Assembly (NCBI GenBank): GCA_942486035.1
Contig: CALNXK010000081.1
Location: 1,790,501 to 1,854,500, forward strand
Length of the DNA: 64,000 nucleotides
Direction of reading: 5' to 3'
Source: Porites lobata
Taxonomy: Eukaryota > Cnidaria > Anthozoa > Scleractinia > Poritidae
The notes under the pieces are model-generated. The model worked only from the letters and a program-made list of their open reading frames with translations. It was not told where the DNA came from and ran no database searches. The position numbers and the translations under genes are program-made. Below, in pieces: positions 1 through 10,931 of the stretch. Position 1 is the first letter of the stretch. Every line of letters starts with the position of its first letter.

Positions 1-300
1 AATAACCAATTTAGCATTTTGCATTTTGGTTATTTAATAAATAACCAATTTCGCATTTTGGTTATTTAATAAATAACCAATCTCGCATTTTGGTTATTTA
101 ATAAATATCCAATCTCGCATTTGGTTATTTAGAAATAACCACTTTTTGATTTTTGGTTATTTTCTAAATAACCAAATTTCAGTTTTGGTTATTTGTAAAT
201 AACCAATTTTATATTTTGGTTATTTAGAAATAATAAAACTGTAATGTGGTTATTTGTAAATAACCAGCCTTGTTTTGGTTATAAACAAATAACCACTCTA
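1..300. repeat. Palindromic AT-rich tandem satellite
   Basis: About seven imperfect units of roughly 40-45 bp, built around the inverted motif AATAACCAA/TTGGTTATT. Each unit can fold on itself, for example around GGTTATTTAATAAATAACC. Units near the left edge are most alike and those toward 300 decay. The array probably continues left of the window. No coding potential is seen. Confidence 0.85.
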
Positions 301-323
301 AATAATAAAAATACATTTGGCAC

Positions 324-533
324 TAGACTACGAGTAGTCCCCCATTTTTCCTCAGGGATAGTAGAGCGAGCGAAACGCGAGCGCGCGTGAAAATCACCCC
401 ACGCGAGAAAAGGCGACACGCGGCGGGAAGAGAGAAAAATGTCGCCTTTTCTCGCGTGGGGTGATTTTCACGCGCGCTCGCGTTTCGCTCGCTCTACTAT
501 CCCTGAGGAAAATGGGAGACTACTCGTAGTCTA
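324..533. mobile_element. Fold-back MITE with 9-bp target duplication
   Basis: A nearly perfect 210-bp palindrome begins TAGACTACGAGTAGTC and ends with its reverse complement, with a short central loop near 410-440. It is flanked by the direct repeat ATTTGGCAC (315-323 and 534-542), which reads as a 9-bp target-site duplication. The arms are GC-rich (GCGAGCGAAACGCGAGCG). A 9-bp duplication would fit a Mutator-like origin, but no transposase is present. A related decayed copy lies near 50765-50895. Confidence 0.85.
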
Positions 534-980
534 ATTTGGCACCCCAGAAATTGACCAATCAGGTCATTAACCAGAGTCTAATACCATCAACTGACGCTGA
601 CACAACTCACTTTGACTCTGGAGATGACTACCGCACACGTTGTCGAAACGTCAGTCACTGTCAACAACAACAGTCCTATTCAGGACTACGTACACCCGGA
701 CGATCAAACTCAACCTACTTTTGAAAGAAAGAAGGAATAAATAAGCAAATTTAATGCTTGTGACTTTGGCGTGACATGTTATTAAAAAGATTGGTCATAG
801 TATAATGACATACTGTGCAGCGGCGAACTGTTTTCTCTTATTATAGATTTTTTACAGTTATACACAGTCTGCAGCACGCTGCTCAGCATTTCTGAGCAAC
901 AAATTTTTTTACTACGTAATTTGTTCCGCCGAAGTAGAATTGAATTTTCCTGTTGGTATATTTTGTTCGTCCGCCTTATG

Positions 981-1050
981 GTAGTCACCCTCGCAGCCGT
1001 TTTTTGATGTCACGCAACGCTCCCCCAAAAAACAGCTGCGAGGGAGACTA
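981..1050. mobile_element. Short fold-back element with 8-bp target duplication
   Basis: The arms CCCTCGCAGCCGTTTTTTG and CAAAAAACAGCTGCGAGGG surround a short loop. The unit is bounded by the direct repeat GCCTTATG (973-980 and 1051-1058). The outer bases GTAGTC/GACTA resemble the ends of the element at 324-533. Confidence 0.75.
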
Positions 1051-1464
1051 GCCTTATGTTTGTTCAAGGGCTATTTTGCCTCCTTTACATGTAACTTCCG
1101 TTTTTTTCTGTTCCCCAGCCATTTTGGGATGGGGATTATATCACACGAGGAGACGTGTTGCTGCATCGGGCATCGCAACGTATCATTGCATCGCGTAACA
1201 AAGTTTACACTCTCGGTAAGATTCGAACTCGCAATGGCCTCTCTAAAAACCACACTTGATACAAACAGTATACTTTATTTTTAACGGAATCCCACAAGCA
1301 ACCATTTTAGTAATTATACATTAAAACTTGTTGTAAGCGTTTTCCTCCTGGTAATGGCCAGCTGAATGCGTAAGGAGTAAGCACAATGCCTTGAATAGGC
1401 CGACGGAATTTTGATTGGGGACTGATTTATAGAGGCCGACCGTCTAATGCAGGCTTGACAGTAT

Positions 1465-1645
1465 AATCTTGACCTGACACGCCTGGTCAATAAGGCAAAT
1501 ATGTTACACTGTAGCCTGCGAGCAAGCTCTCCGGGGCGCTCTGACGGCAGGGAGGGAACAGAAAGGAGAGCGCCCCGGAGAGCTTGCTCGCAGGCTACAG
1601 TATAACATTATATGCCTTATTGACCAGGAGTGTCATGTCAAGATT
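1465..1645. mobile_element. Palindromic MITE
   Basis: Long inverted repeat. The inner arms CTGTAGCCTGCGAGCAAGC and its complement meet around 1540-1565. Outward, pairing continues more weakly through CCTGGTCAATAAGGC (about 1482) and GCCTTATTGACCAGG (about 1614). No coding capacity; it lies 3' of the CYP-A stop codon. Confidence 0.75.
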
Positions 1646-1954
1646 GGCCAGGTTCTTTTATGTGTTTTTATGGACCGAGACGCAAGTCAAGGTCAATAAA
1701 AACGCAAAAAAATAACGAGGCCAATATCCAGCAATCCTTGACCGAACAAGCTTGGCCAATAAAGGATTTAATAAATAGCCAAAAGACACTTTTTCTTGCG
1801 GGACCAACGCAGAAAATTCCGGGCGGTAAAGGTGAGGTCCTTCTTGTCCGCTCAGGTAGCTGCCAATCAAAACAAAGGATTCGCTTCATATTGCCCGCGC
1901 GCGAATTCAGCCATAAAATAAATTGAGATTGCAAATATAGCACTTAATAATTCT

Positions 1955-4900
1955 TCAATGATTCAGTTTACGTATTCGTAACCGCATTGGGGGATCTGGC
2001 CTTGCTGTAAGTCGAACCAAGGGTGTCACAGTGAAACCAGGAACCTCTTCAAATGCAAACTGCCGCAGAAGGCTGATTAAAACGACTTTCATCTCTGCCA
2101 AAGCAAACTTGTTCCCGATACAGGAGCGAGGGCCAGCAGAAAATGGTATGAAAGCGTACGGGTGGATGGGCGGATGGGTGTCATCTGCAAAGAGAAAAAA
2201 AAAAAGCTGCAGCAATTAAAGACCACCTATATGGCGCGATTTTCCACGTGCAAATATTCCAAAGATCAAACACCAAACCGTTTAAGTGATGATAGGGGGA
2301 TAGGGGGCAGTTAAGAACCGAATGAAGGAAACTGATTTTAAAGTTCACTAGCATGGTGGTACTTACCCTGGTTTTTCCTAATTTTTCTTCGCGAAAGCGA
2401 CGAGGGGAGGGAGAAAAACGGTTTTTCTCTCTCTCCTCGTCGCTTTCGCGACTCGTTGTCGCCGCTTTGCGGCTTGCACTCTCTATCAAGAAAAACCTCT
2501 GGGACCAATTCTGCGACCAGGGGTATTAGGGGAGTTTGAGCAGCGCCGTTTCTGAGCGACGCAAGTCAACCAGAAGTGAGCCTTTTTCTCTTTTAACATG
2601 TCTTGACGCTACCAAATTTGTATTGCTAAGTGTTTTTACTCTTTTAGAGACGATCACGGCTGAAGAGTGCCGCTTTCACTTCCGGTGACGTGCGTCACTC
2701 AAAAACGTTGCTGCTTAAGTGTGATTAAGTTTGTTAAGTGTTAGAGTAAAGTTTGCACTGTATTCTACTGTTTTTATATACCATTTGTGTTAACGTCTGC
2801 TTCAGTTTCTGTACCAGTACGGGCATGCCATTTTTAAAAAGATCTCAGAGAAGATTAGAAACACTGAATTTTCCACCACCACAGATCACCCAATTTTATA
2901 GTTTGGATTCTCATCCAAGAAAGACTCTGGATCCTCTTTGCCCAGTCAAACTGTATTCTTAGGAAACTAGCATACATGTAAAAATGACGGGGTGCTCAAA
3001 AGAAAATTTTAAAACACCTTTCCATGAAGGGTGCAGGGAATGCTGTTTTGTTGGGGCATAGCTCATTATTTGTACCACTATAAAGAGGTACAGACTCTCC
3101 CCCCTCCTCCCGCTGAAAAACAAAACTGCCGGGTCATTTTTCGGCTCGATATAGGTACTGAAACCACTCAAATGGCAGTCATTTTTTAATTAAGTGCACT
3201 GTGGAGTATCAATACACACAAGCACGTTACTCCGAAAAAGTACCCTCCTAACATTTTTATAGAAGACATTTTTGTATCAGTCTGTTTTTATAATAAGTCG
3301 CAAAGGCCTAAAGGCTTTTCTGAACACTTAAGATAAAGTGAAGACAAATTTACCTTTCTCATCAAATCTATTTGGATCAAAGGCGTGTGGATCTTTCCAG
3401 AACTTTGGTGAATTGTGAACAACATCAACTCCTAGCCCCACAAAAGTCCCCTTGGGAATCTCATACCCTCCAATGACGTCATTTTCTTTGGCGACTCGAA
3501 ATACCATAGCTGCTGGAGAATGGCGTCTTAACGACTCTTTGATGACATTTCCCAAAAACTTCATCTCAGCCAGTTTTTCCCAGCTCAGGTCTGACAAATT
3601 TGGTATCACCCTTTGAGATTCTCGTCTGATCTCTTCAGCCATCTCGGGGTGTCTAGCCAGCTCATACAGTGTCCACGTCAAGGAGACGCTTGTAGTTTCA
3701 TGACCAGCTAACATAAAGGTGAACACCTGAGCTCGAAGAAGTTCATCATCCATGGCTTCACTGGTTTCCTCGTCCCTTTGGTCCATCAATAAGCCCAGCA
3801 AATCCCCTTTGGAATCGGCCTTCCCTTCTTCTCTTCTTTTGCGTCTTTCTCTGATAATCTTAATAGAGGCATAATATTTCATCATCATCATCAGTTTTTT
3901 GCCTTGTTTCAAAACAGTGCAATAGGTTTACAGATAAATTTGTTTAGGACAGGGGACCTCAAGGAACCACCCGCCGCTTTTAAGAGAGGCCACCCGAATG
4001 TAAATATATTTTACAAATAACAGAAGTGCTGCGCGCGTGCGGCTTGGCTGATTGATGATGATGATGATGATACCTTTATTAAAGTGTCAAGACTGTAATA
4101 GCGGTGTATAACCACTAAGTGGGGACACTAAAATAAATTTAAAAAATAAATCAATTAATAAATTAATTAAAATTAAGAAAAACTATGTACAGTATAAGCA
4201 AGTGAGAAATTCGAGAGAACTATATACAATATGTACAAATGTATCCATTATCTTATAAAAAATAAGAAATAAAAGATTAAGAAGTGCAAAGAGAGCAGTT
4301 AGAGCAGTTATTGTCAGCTAATAGCATGCTAAGATCCACTTTTCTTATGTTATATTTGAAGGAGGACAACGTGGAAGCTTTTTTCACGTTACTAGGAACA
4401 GAACTCCATACCCTTGGGCCCATATACCTGAGCGAGTGCTTTCCAAAGGAGACTGTGTTGAATCTGGGTATAGTGAAGTCATGATTGCGCAGTTCATACT
4501 TAATTGCAGGCTGTTCAAAGAGAGTGCTAATGTAGGTTGGGCACATGTTGTTTTTAACTTTATACATGAGAATAGCTATGTCCTGTAGTCGCCGGTTGTG
4601 TAGAGTCGATAGCCCAGCCATAGATAGTAATTGACCATAGGACGAATGTTTATCTCAATATATAGCCCTAAGTGCTCTTTCCTGGATACGCTCTAGTCGT
4701 CTAGAATCACTAGCACGGCAAAAATGTCATATAAGGTGACAGTAGGTTAAATACGGAAGAACAGCTGCCTTATATAACTGTAACTTAGTTTGTGTGGGTA
4801 TAAGGTTCCTGAGCCTCATGAGAACGCCTACCCGCTGGGCGCTCTTCTTAGAGATACTACTTATATGTTCATCAAAACGAAGATTGTTATCAATACAGAC

Positions 4901-7900
4901 ACCTAATAGCTTGAGACATTCAGTGGATCTGACTTCATGATTGTCAATCATAATACTAAATAAATCATAATACTAAATAAATCATAATACTAAATAAATA
5001 CTATAATACTAAATAATTCCGGATTATTTTACTAAAAACTCTAACGTCTTTTTCTTAAAGCTAGGCCGCGGCTAGGTCAGAAAACCAATCGATAAATCGA
5101 TAATTGTCGATAATCACGTTTTCATTCATATCAATTGTATCCATAAAAATCGATCGTAACAACTTTTTTCGTTGTCAGCGCTATTGATTTTATCGATTTT
5201 ATCAACATTATCGATTTCATGGTCTTTCATTGCCTTCAAGGTTCAAAACCCAGTAATCCTGAATAATGCATTGAAAACTGGGCCTCGAATGAAAAACTTG
5301 CGAACGGCTAGTGACTGGCGTTATCTGCATAAGTCTTTACTTGCTTTTCCGTTTACTTTCGAATTATACTTCATTGGCACCCGCCAAGTCGAGTTTCAAA
5401 CGTGAAACGCCACCGAAATTGTGCCAAATTAGCCTCCTCTCTTTCTCCTTTTCCCAATGAGATTCGGCAGAAGTGAAAATCATAGTTTCCAATGCAAGCA
5501 AGCTGAATCAATTGTTTATGATAAGTTTACTCATTTATAACTCTTTAGTGGAGGTACCTCTATGGACCTAGTCCATGGACCTCTTTGTGGACCACCCCTA
5601 ATTTTTAAAGATGGATTTTTATCACAGGTCTAAACGAATTTTAGGAAACTTAAAAGGACGAAACTGTGTCAAAGGGGCCATTTCATAGAAGTGTCTCAAC
5701 AACACTTTTGTCCATCATTGTAGTCTAATGGCCTTAAATCCCTCGAGTATCCTGTAGCTCAGTGGTAGAGTATCAGGACTAGTAACCAGAACGTCATCGG
5801 TTTCACTCTTTTCGGGAGTACTCAGATTTTTTCTGAGCCCATGGTTGTTATCGCGCAAACCGGTTCTGTAATCAGGGCTGTTAGCAACCCATGTTTTCTG
5901 ATATTGAGAATTGATAGGGAACAAAAGATAGAAGACATCATAACACACGGTACATGACGTCATTTGCACAAAAAAATTCTCGTTGACTCTGATAGTCACA
6001 AATATTTGCAGTGACACAAAATGCACAAAAAATATGTCATTACCATTGTAACATTTGTCCTGATTGGTTTTCTTTTTACAATGGCATACGGGAGTTTATG
6101 AGGAGACATTAGATGTTAACAGTAAAATAACTCAATCAAACTGGGAAATTTCATTGTCGGAAAGTCAAGTCTACAAGAAATGGCAACTTTGGCGATTACC
6201 CAGGAGATTTTAGACTCTAATCTGGAGACTGGGAGATACGGTCCAAAATCTGAAGTCTCCCGGATTATCCGGGAGAGTAGTTGACAGTACTTTGTAGTTA
6301 CGTTGTGCTGCACACGTGAATAAAATGCTACTGGTCATTAAGGAAACACTAGTGTACGCATGATAGTAAAATGCGACGAGCGGTGGAAGAGTTCTCTCGC
6401 TTTCCTATCATTTTGTTCTCTGTGTGAGAGAGCTGACTGCTAGCAGGAAAAACAAAGATAAAATTATGATGGTAAAATTAAAATGATAGAAAAAAACTGT
6501 TGTATTATTTACCTTAAGAACAGTTTCATCAGTCTTTTCAAAAGATTTCTGTTCCTTTATATTGTCATCCAGTGGGAGAGAATTATAAAATGGAATGAGC
6601 CTCTTTTTCATCAACCGGCCAAAGTTCACTCCTTTTATAACCACTGAAAAAGCTCTTGAGATTTCACTTTCACCAGAAAGCACCGTATTGAAGTTAAAAC
6701 CAAAAGCACATCTTCCTATAATGTCAAGTGCCAGATGAGCAAGATCTGTTTGGATAGATACCTCTGAGGATCCTTCAGATGAATCTGAAAGTTTATCTGT
6801 CCACAGCTGCAGACATGTATATAAAAAAATTATCAAATTAAAACTGCACCATTTCAGCTGGGAAGAATTAGATACTGTACATCCTCTGTTAAAGGAGCTG
6901 TGGCACGAAATTCAGCCAAATTATGTAATTACAAAATGCTCGTTGAATTAAGAAAAACGTGAAAATAATCTCTTAAAGCATTAAAGGAAGGTTAAAATAA
7001 CACAACAAATACAACAGATGCCACGGATGGGTAAAACTGAAGAAGATGGAAACGGATTGAAATTAGGATTTTTGAAAGCTGTTCAGCCTAACAGTTTTTC
7101 AAAGTTGATCTCTGCCGTTTGCAACTTCAAAAATAATGCTCAGGAGACATATTTGTTTGTCTCGAATCTCTGCTTGTGTCATTTACAAGTAATTTCTTTG
7201 CTTACTTTAAGTTCCGTAGCAACTGAGGGCGAGTAACTGGCAAAAATAAACAAAATGAACTGGACTGCCGTGACACAGCCCCTTTAAGCCCTCCACTTAT
7301 TCCATGCATGTTTGAGTGTGGGGCAGGGGGGACTCAATAGGGAGGGAGTCCTCTTTCATTTTTAGTGAAACGCGGTGCTTTTCTGCTTTTTAAAACATCC
7401 AGATGATGGTATCGATTTCTTCTAAAGAACTAGAAGGCCAGTGAACATGATCTTAAAAATATATGGGTACATAAAAACAAGACAGTATAGATCTATGTAA
7501 TCCCGTGTTTTTAAGGCCAATGGGAAAAGGTCAAGCACGTACATGAAGATGGGTCAAACAGTCAAATATAAAAAAAAAATTACAAAATTCCAGGTGGTGA
7601 ATAAATAATACCAGATCATATCACATGATTACAATTGTAATTAATTAATATGGTCTATTATACACTTAACCCCCACAGATAAGAACCTAGATTTTTCCAC
7701 ATCAGCCTCAACAGGTTCTTATATAAATGGTGCTTAACTTGAAATCAGGCTATCTAGGTTCTTAAATGGATTCTTAATTTTTGGTAAGAAAAAAACATTA
7801 TAAATTGTATTGGTGGGCGTGGCCTTTTTATTAAATTATTCACACATTTTGATCCTAGTTACATGGAATATAGTAGAGTGCAAACATTATAAAGGCACAT

Positions 7901-9406
7901 AAATCATACAAAATTTTTTTTTGCTAAGTTATGCACATGATATTGATTTCTATTGTACTTTGGAAATTAAGAACCTCCCTTGAAATTTCAGCCTGAAATG
8001 GTTCTTATGTGACCTGCTTAAAATGAAAATTTCAGCCTGACGGGTTCTTAAATTTTAGGTTCTTATACGTAGGGTTTTACTGTATTTGGTCTTGAAGAAT
8101 AAGGGGGAAGGAGAAGGGGGTTTTAAAAACTTTCTTCCCATGACTTAATATAATTTAATATCTTATTCATGATTAAAACAGAAATACTCACAGTGACCAG
8201 ACTTTTTGAAACTTCACAAAAATCATTCACCATCCGACCTAAGTTGCTGTAATGAAACACTGGGATGATCATTTTGCGCTGAAGATTGTGGTCCTTGCCA
8301 TTGGAAGAAAACAAACCATTTCCAATGCTGGGCATAACTTTGCGTATAAATGGTGAACGCAGATAGTTCTTGGAATTTGTAACAGTAACATGTTTTATAA
8401 GATCAGGGTCTGCCAAAAAGACTCTGGTGTCCCCTGTCCACAAAAAAAGATAAGAAAGGAAGATATAATCAATATTAATACTCTTGTAAATATCTTAAGG
8501 GGCTGGTCATTTAATTATTACCTGTGAGAGGGGGCTGTTATTTTGCTAGGGGGTCATTTTCAAAATCTTGATTGGTTTTGGGGGGTAAATTTCAGATAAG
8601 GGAGTGTTACATGAGGGTCATTTAAATAAACAAAAGTACATTAGTACCAAGTGTGAATTGAAATTGAGTGTAACTGCAGCCATAAATTCTGCTCATTTAG
8701 GGTAGGTCAACACCACAAATTCAGAAAACAGCTGCAAATCCTTAATTCCTTCAGCCCTTTTATCCTGAAATTGGGCGTAGACTGATTGTAACAATTGTAC
8801 CAGTTAGATCTAACTTGAGAGAAGATTTTACCAGAAACTACCAATTTTAATTAATCAAGGGCACCCAACGACAGTTTACGGAAAATATCTGTTCGGAAGA
8901 CGATTTGAGATCTAGAATTTTCGGAACATGCACATTTGTTGTAAAATTTCTTGCTTGCCTGCCTCTCCTAGGATTTTCGAACATCACGGATGCAGCTGGA
9001 AAAAAGGAAAGATCGTAAGAAGAAATTAAACTAGGCACCCTAGAAAAGGTCAAATTTCCCACCCCCGGGAATGTCAGTCGCCTCTTCCCCATTTCTCGGC
9101 TAAAAAATACAGTTTAAGAGTGTGTGTAGTAAAACAACAAAACTATGCCGCATTATAAGTTGGAATACTGAGCAGCTGATTGAGCTTACCAAAACCACGA
9201 TTGTAGCGAAAAATCGGTCCATGCTTCTCACTCCAGTCCCTTAGTACCTTCAAATGGTTTCTCTCTCTAAGAAAAACCAATGCATGACCCAAAATTGGAA
9301 CATGACTACTAGCATAAGGAATTTTTCGCAATGGCGAAAACTCATCCTTAAATGTCCTGTACAGAACCCATATGATACCAAGAACAACTAAAATGAGCAA
9401 GAACAT
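1955..9406 (-). CDS. Cytochrome P450 (CYP-A), five coding exons
   Basis: Microsomal P450 mono-oxygenase, 495 aa. Coding exons, 5' to 3' on the minus strand: 9406-9190, 8433-8192, 6806-6513, 3858-3354 and 2184-1955. All four introns are GT-AG and the frame closes exactly. An N-terminal hydrophobic anchor (about residues 2-18) is followed by a proline hinge. The I-helix oxygen-binding motif AGHETT is at about 302-307, the K-helix ESLR at about 359-362 and FDPNRF ahead of the haem loop. The loop PFSAGPRSCIG places the thiolate cysteine near residue 441. The CIGNKFALAEMK stretch is CYP4-like, but the family cannot be fixed by eye. Substrate is unknown; fatty acids, sterols or xenobiotics are possible. 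Unlike CYP-B, the exon ending at 3354 is continuous where CYP-B carries an intron. The start was chosen for the anchor, though the protein begins about 20 residues later than CYP-B. A truncated LINE sits in the intron between 6513 and 3858. Confidence 0.9.
2367..2501. mobile_element. Inverted-repeat element in last intron of CYP-A
   Basis: Core arms CGCGAAAGCGACGAGG and CCTCGTCGCTTTCGCG span 2390-2450. A weaker outer pairing runs CCCTGGTTTTTC/GAAAAACCTCTGGG. The GC-rich arms resemble those of the fold-back element at 324-533. Non-coding. Confidence 0.6.
2549..2704. repeat. Terminal-inverted-repeat sequence
   Basis: The ends TTCTGAGCGACGCAAGTCAA and TGACGTGCGTCACTCAAAAA pair imperfectly, and the inner CAGAAGTGA pairs with TCACTTCCG. 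Probably a decayed MITE; no target duplication could be assigned. Confidence 0.45.
4055..4951 (-). mobile_element. 5'-truncated LINE reverse-transcriptase fragment (decayed)
   Basis: Minus-strand translation gives the C-terminal end of a LINE reverse transcriptase. Around 4951-4727 it reads ...LKLLGVCIDN..., then a ...RRLERIQERALRAIY segment, then ...PRVWSSVP... near 4380. One frame is continuous but is broken by TGA stops at 4727-4729 and 4655-4657, so it is inactive. The 3' end carries an (ATC)n tail seen as ATGATGATGATGATGATGA on the plus strand near 4055, preceded by CTTTAATAAAGG. It is sense-oriented inside a CYP-A intron. Several clades (CR1/L2-like) would fit. Confidence 0.8.
4945..5017. 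repeat. 17-bp tandem repeat
   Basis: Four units of ATAATACTAAATAAATC directly abut the 5' breakpoint of the truncated LINE. The first unit overlaps the LINE end, so the array may have grown from the insertion junction. Confidence 0.75.
5085..5225. repeat. ATCGAT-rich inverted repeat
   Basis: AATCGATAAATCGATAATTG on the left pairs with TTTTATCGATTTTATCAAC on the right. Probably a small decayed MITE. No gene signal. Confidence 0.5.
5550..5735. repeat. Dispersed 'TATGGACC' repeat, copy 1
   Basis: Contains CCTCTATGGACC, GTGGACCACCC and ACACTTTTGTCCAT..ATTGTAGTC. The same blocks recur in a different order at about 11796-12215 in the first intron of CYP-B. Non-coding interspersed repeat. Confidence 0.6.
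5753..5852 (+). mobile_element. tRNA-derived SINE fragment
   Basis: A clear A box (TAGCTCAGTGGTAGAG) is followed about 35 bp later by a degenerate B box (CGGTTTCACTC), then CTCAGATTTTTTCTGAG. It lacks a proper acceptor stem, so it is a SINE head rather than a tRNA gene. It lies antisense in a CYP-A intron. Confidence 0.6.
7663..8082. mobile_element. MITE with TA target duplication (mariner-like)
   Basis: The ends CACTTAACCCCCACAGATAAGAACCT and AGGTTCTTATACGTAGGGTTTTACTG form imperfect terminal inverted repeats flanked by TA on both sides. The internal motif TAAGAACC/GGTTCTTA recurs several times in both orientations. No transposase. It lies in an intron of CYP-A. Confidence 0.65.
8857..9010. 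mobile_element. Truncated copy of the GGGCACCCAACG MITE family
   Basis: The left end GGGCACCCAACGACAG is followed by GATCTAGAATTTTCGGAACAT, as in the longer copy at 25951-26347. The right inverted repeat is missing. Another copy is at 54312-54420. Confidence 0.7.
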
Positions 9407-10068
9407 TTCAGATGTCTAAAAAATGATTCCAGGGACAAGAAAACAACGCAAATGTTTGAATGTGAGAAAAGTCACGCAAACTCTGCCGCCATTTTCTTTG
9501 CGCGGACCTCGTCGCTGTTCTTTTCGTGGGTGGGGTGGTAGACTAAAAGAGCGATTTGTGCGGGGATTTGTGAGATACCTGTAGAATAATATAATATTTT
9601 GTCAAACTGAACTCCGGATTGAAGTACGAATCAACCACGTTTTTTATAATAAATGTTATAATGGTGAGTGTCAAAAATAATGATACAAAAGAATCAGCAA
9701 AAAGCCCCCTACTCCCAACCTTGCTCTTAACCCTACCCCTATCCTGACGTTTTTCCCACATTCTTTCCCAGTCTTTCTGAATCGAAGTAATTTCGGCAGC
9801 TGGGTGAAGCAACAACAAGCGGAGTTTCATCAAGTTGCATCAGCGATGAAAACCCGAGGAATTACAAAAAGGCCAATTTTTATTCCCTTGAAGGTTTTCA
9901 TGTTGCATCAGCCTGGAAAAAATGATTGGAGTTGCATCAGAAACGCGTACGTAATGCAGCCTATAAAGCGGTACAAACAACTGGTAATTCCACTATAAGC
10001 TTGGATCTTTTCCTGGCTTTTCTGACAAGTGGTTATACCCGGTGGTTAGATTGCCTTAGTTTGGAAAA
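9407..10068. promoter_or_regulatory. Bidirectional promoter region between two P450 genes
   Basis: The 662 bp between the start codons of CYP-A (minus) and CYP-B (plus) must hold the start regions of both genes unless extra 5' non-coding exons exist. Near 9485 it contains CCGCCATTTT, which matches the YY1-type core consensus, in a local CpG-rich patch (GCGCGGACCTCGTCGC). No clear TATA box was seen on either side. The shared intergenic space suggests, but does not prove, co-regulation. Confidence 0.55.
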
Positions 10069-10896
10069 ATGATCATTGACGCCTTAGGGACCTTAAACGA
10101 CTTTTGCAGCCTCAAATTCTTACTCCTGTCGACATTTTTGCTACCAGTCTTCTGGCTCGTGTTCAAGTTTGTAGAAGAACGATTGTCTCCTTTACAAAAG
10201 ATACCTAGTCCACCAGGTGCCTTGCCTTTGATTGGCCATGTTTTCGAAGTTCTGCGGCGTGACAATTTCCTTCAAGCGCTGCGATCGTGGACTAACCAGT
10301 ATGCTCCCATGTTTGTTATTCACCCCGGATTGGGAATAGGGATTGGTGAGCCAGAAGTAGAAATAATATTACAAACACTAATAATGAATGACAACTTTAA
10401 TACTCGTGTTAAAAAGGCCTTTTAAGCTTGTATGTTAATGTTTACCCAGTTCGACATTTTCAAGGGAGTTTGCCTTTTGACTTTTCATAAAATTAGGGAC
10501 TGGTCATTATTTATCGGGGGGGGGGCTGGTGCAAATAGAGGGTGGGCCACCATTGTTTATACATGGCTTAAAGGGGGGGCCTTTAAAAAATATGCAAACG
10601 TTTTGCCAGCAAAAATGTTAAAAGCTGCATCTGGATGCCATCAACAAATACAGCCTATTAAAATAGCTTTATACAACACCTTTTATTAACACTTACAAAT
10701 CAGCATCTTACAGCATTGATCTTATTTCTACTGTAAACATAACCAGCACCATCATCATCATTGTTGTTGTCCTCCGCATTTAATAATCATCATCATTGTC
10801 ATCATCACCATTACCATTGTTGTCATCATCACCGTTGTCATCATTGTCTGCATCATCATCAATATCATTGTTGTCTTTATCATCATCATCATCATT

Positions 10897-10931
<35 letters not shown>

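Noticed and set aside
1..300. CRISPR-like array
   Set aside because: Repeats are AT-rich, variable and palindromic with no unique spacers, and the genome is eukaryotic.
2753..2962. 69-codon plus-strand frame in the last CYP-A intron
   Set aside because: It lies antisense within an intron beside a decayed repeat, with no conserved motif.
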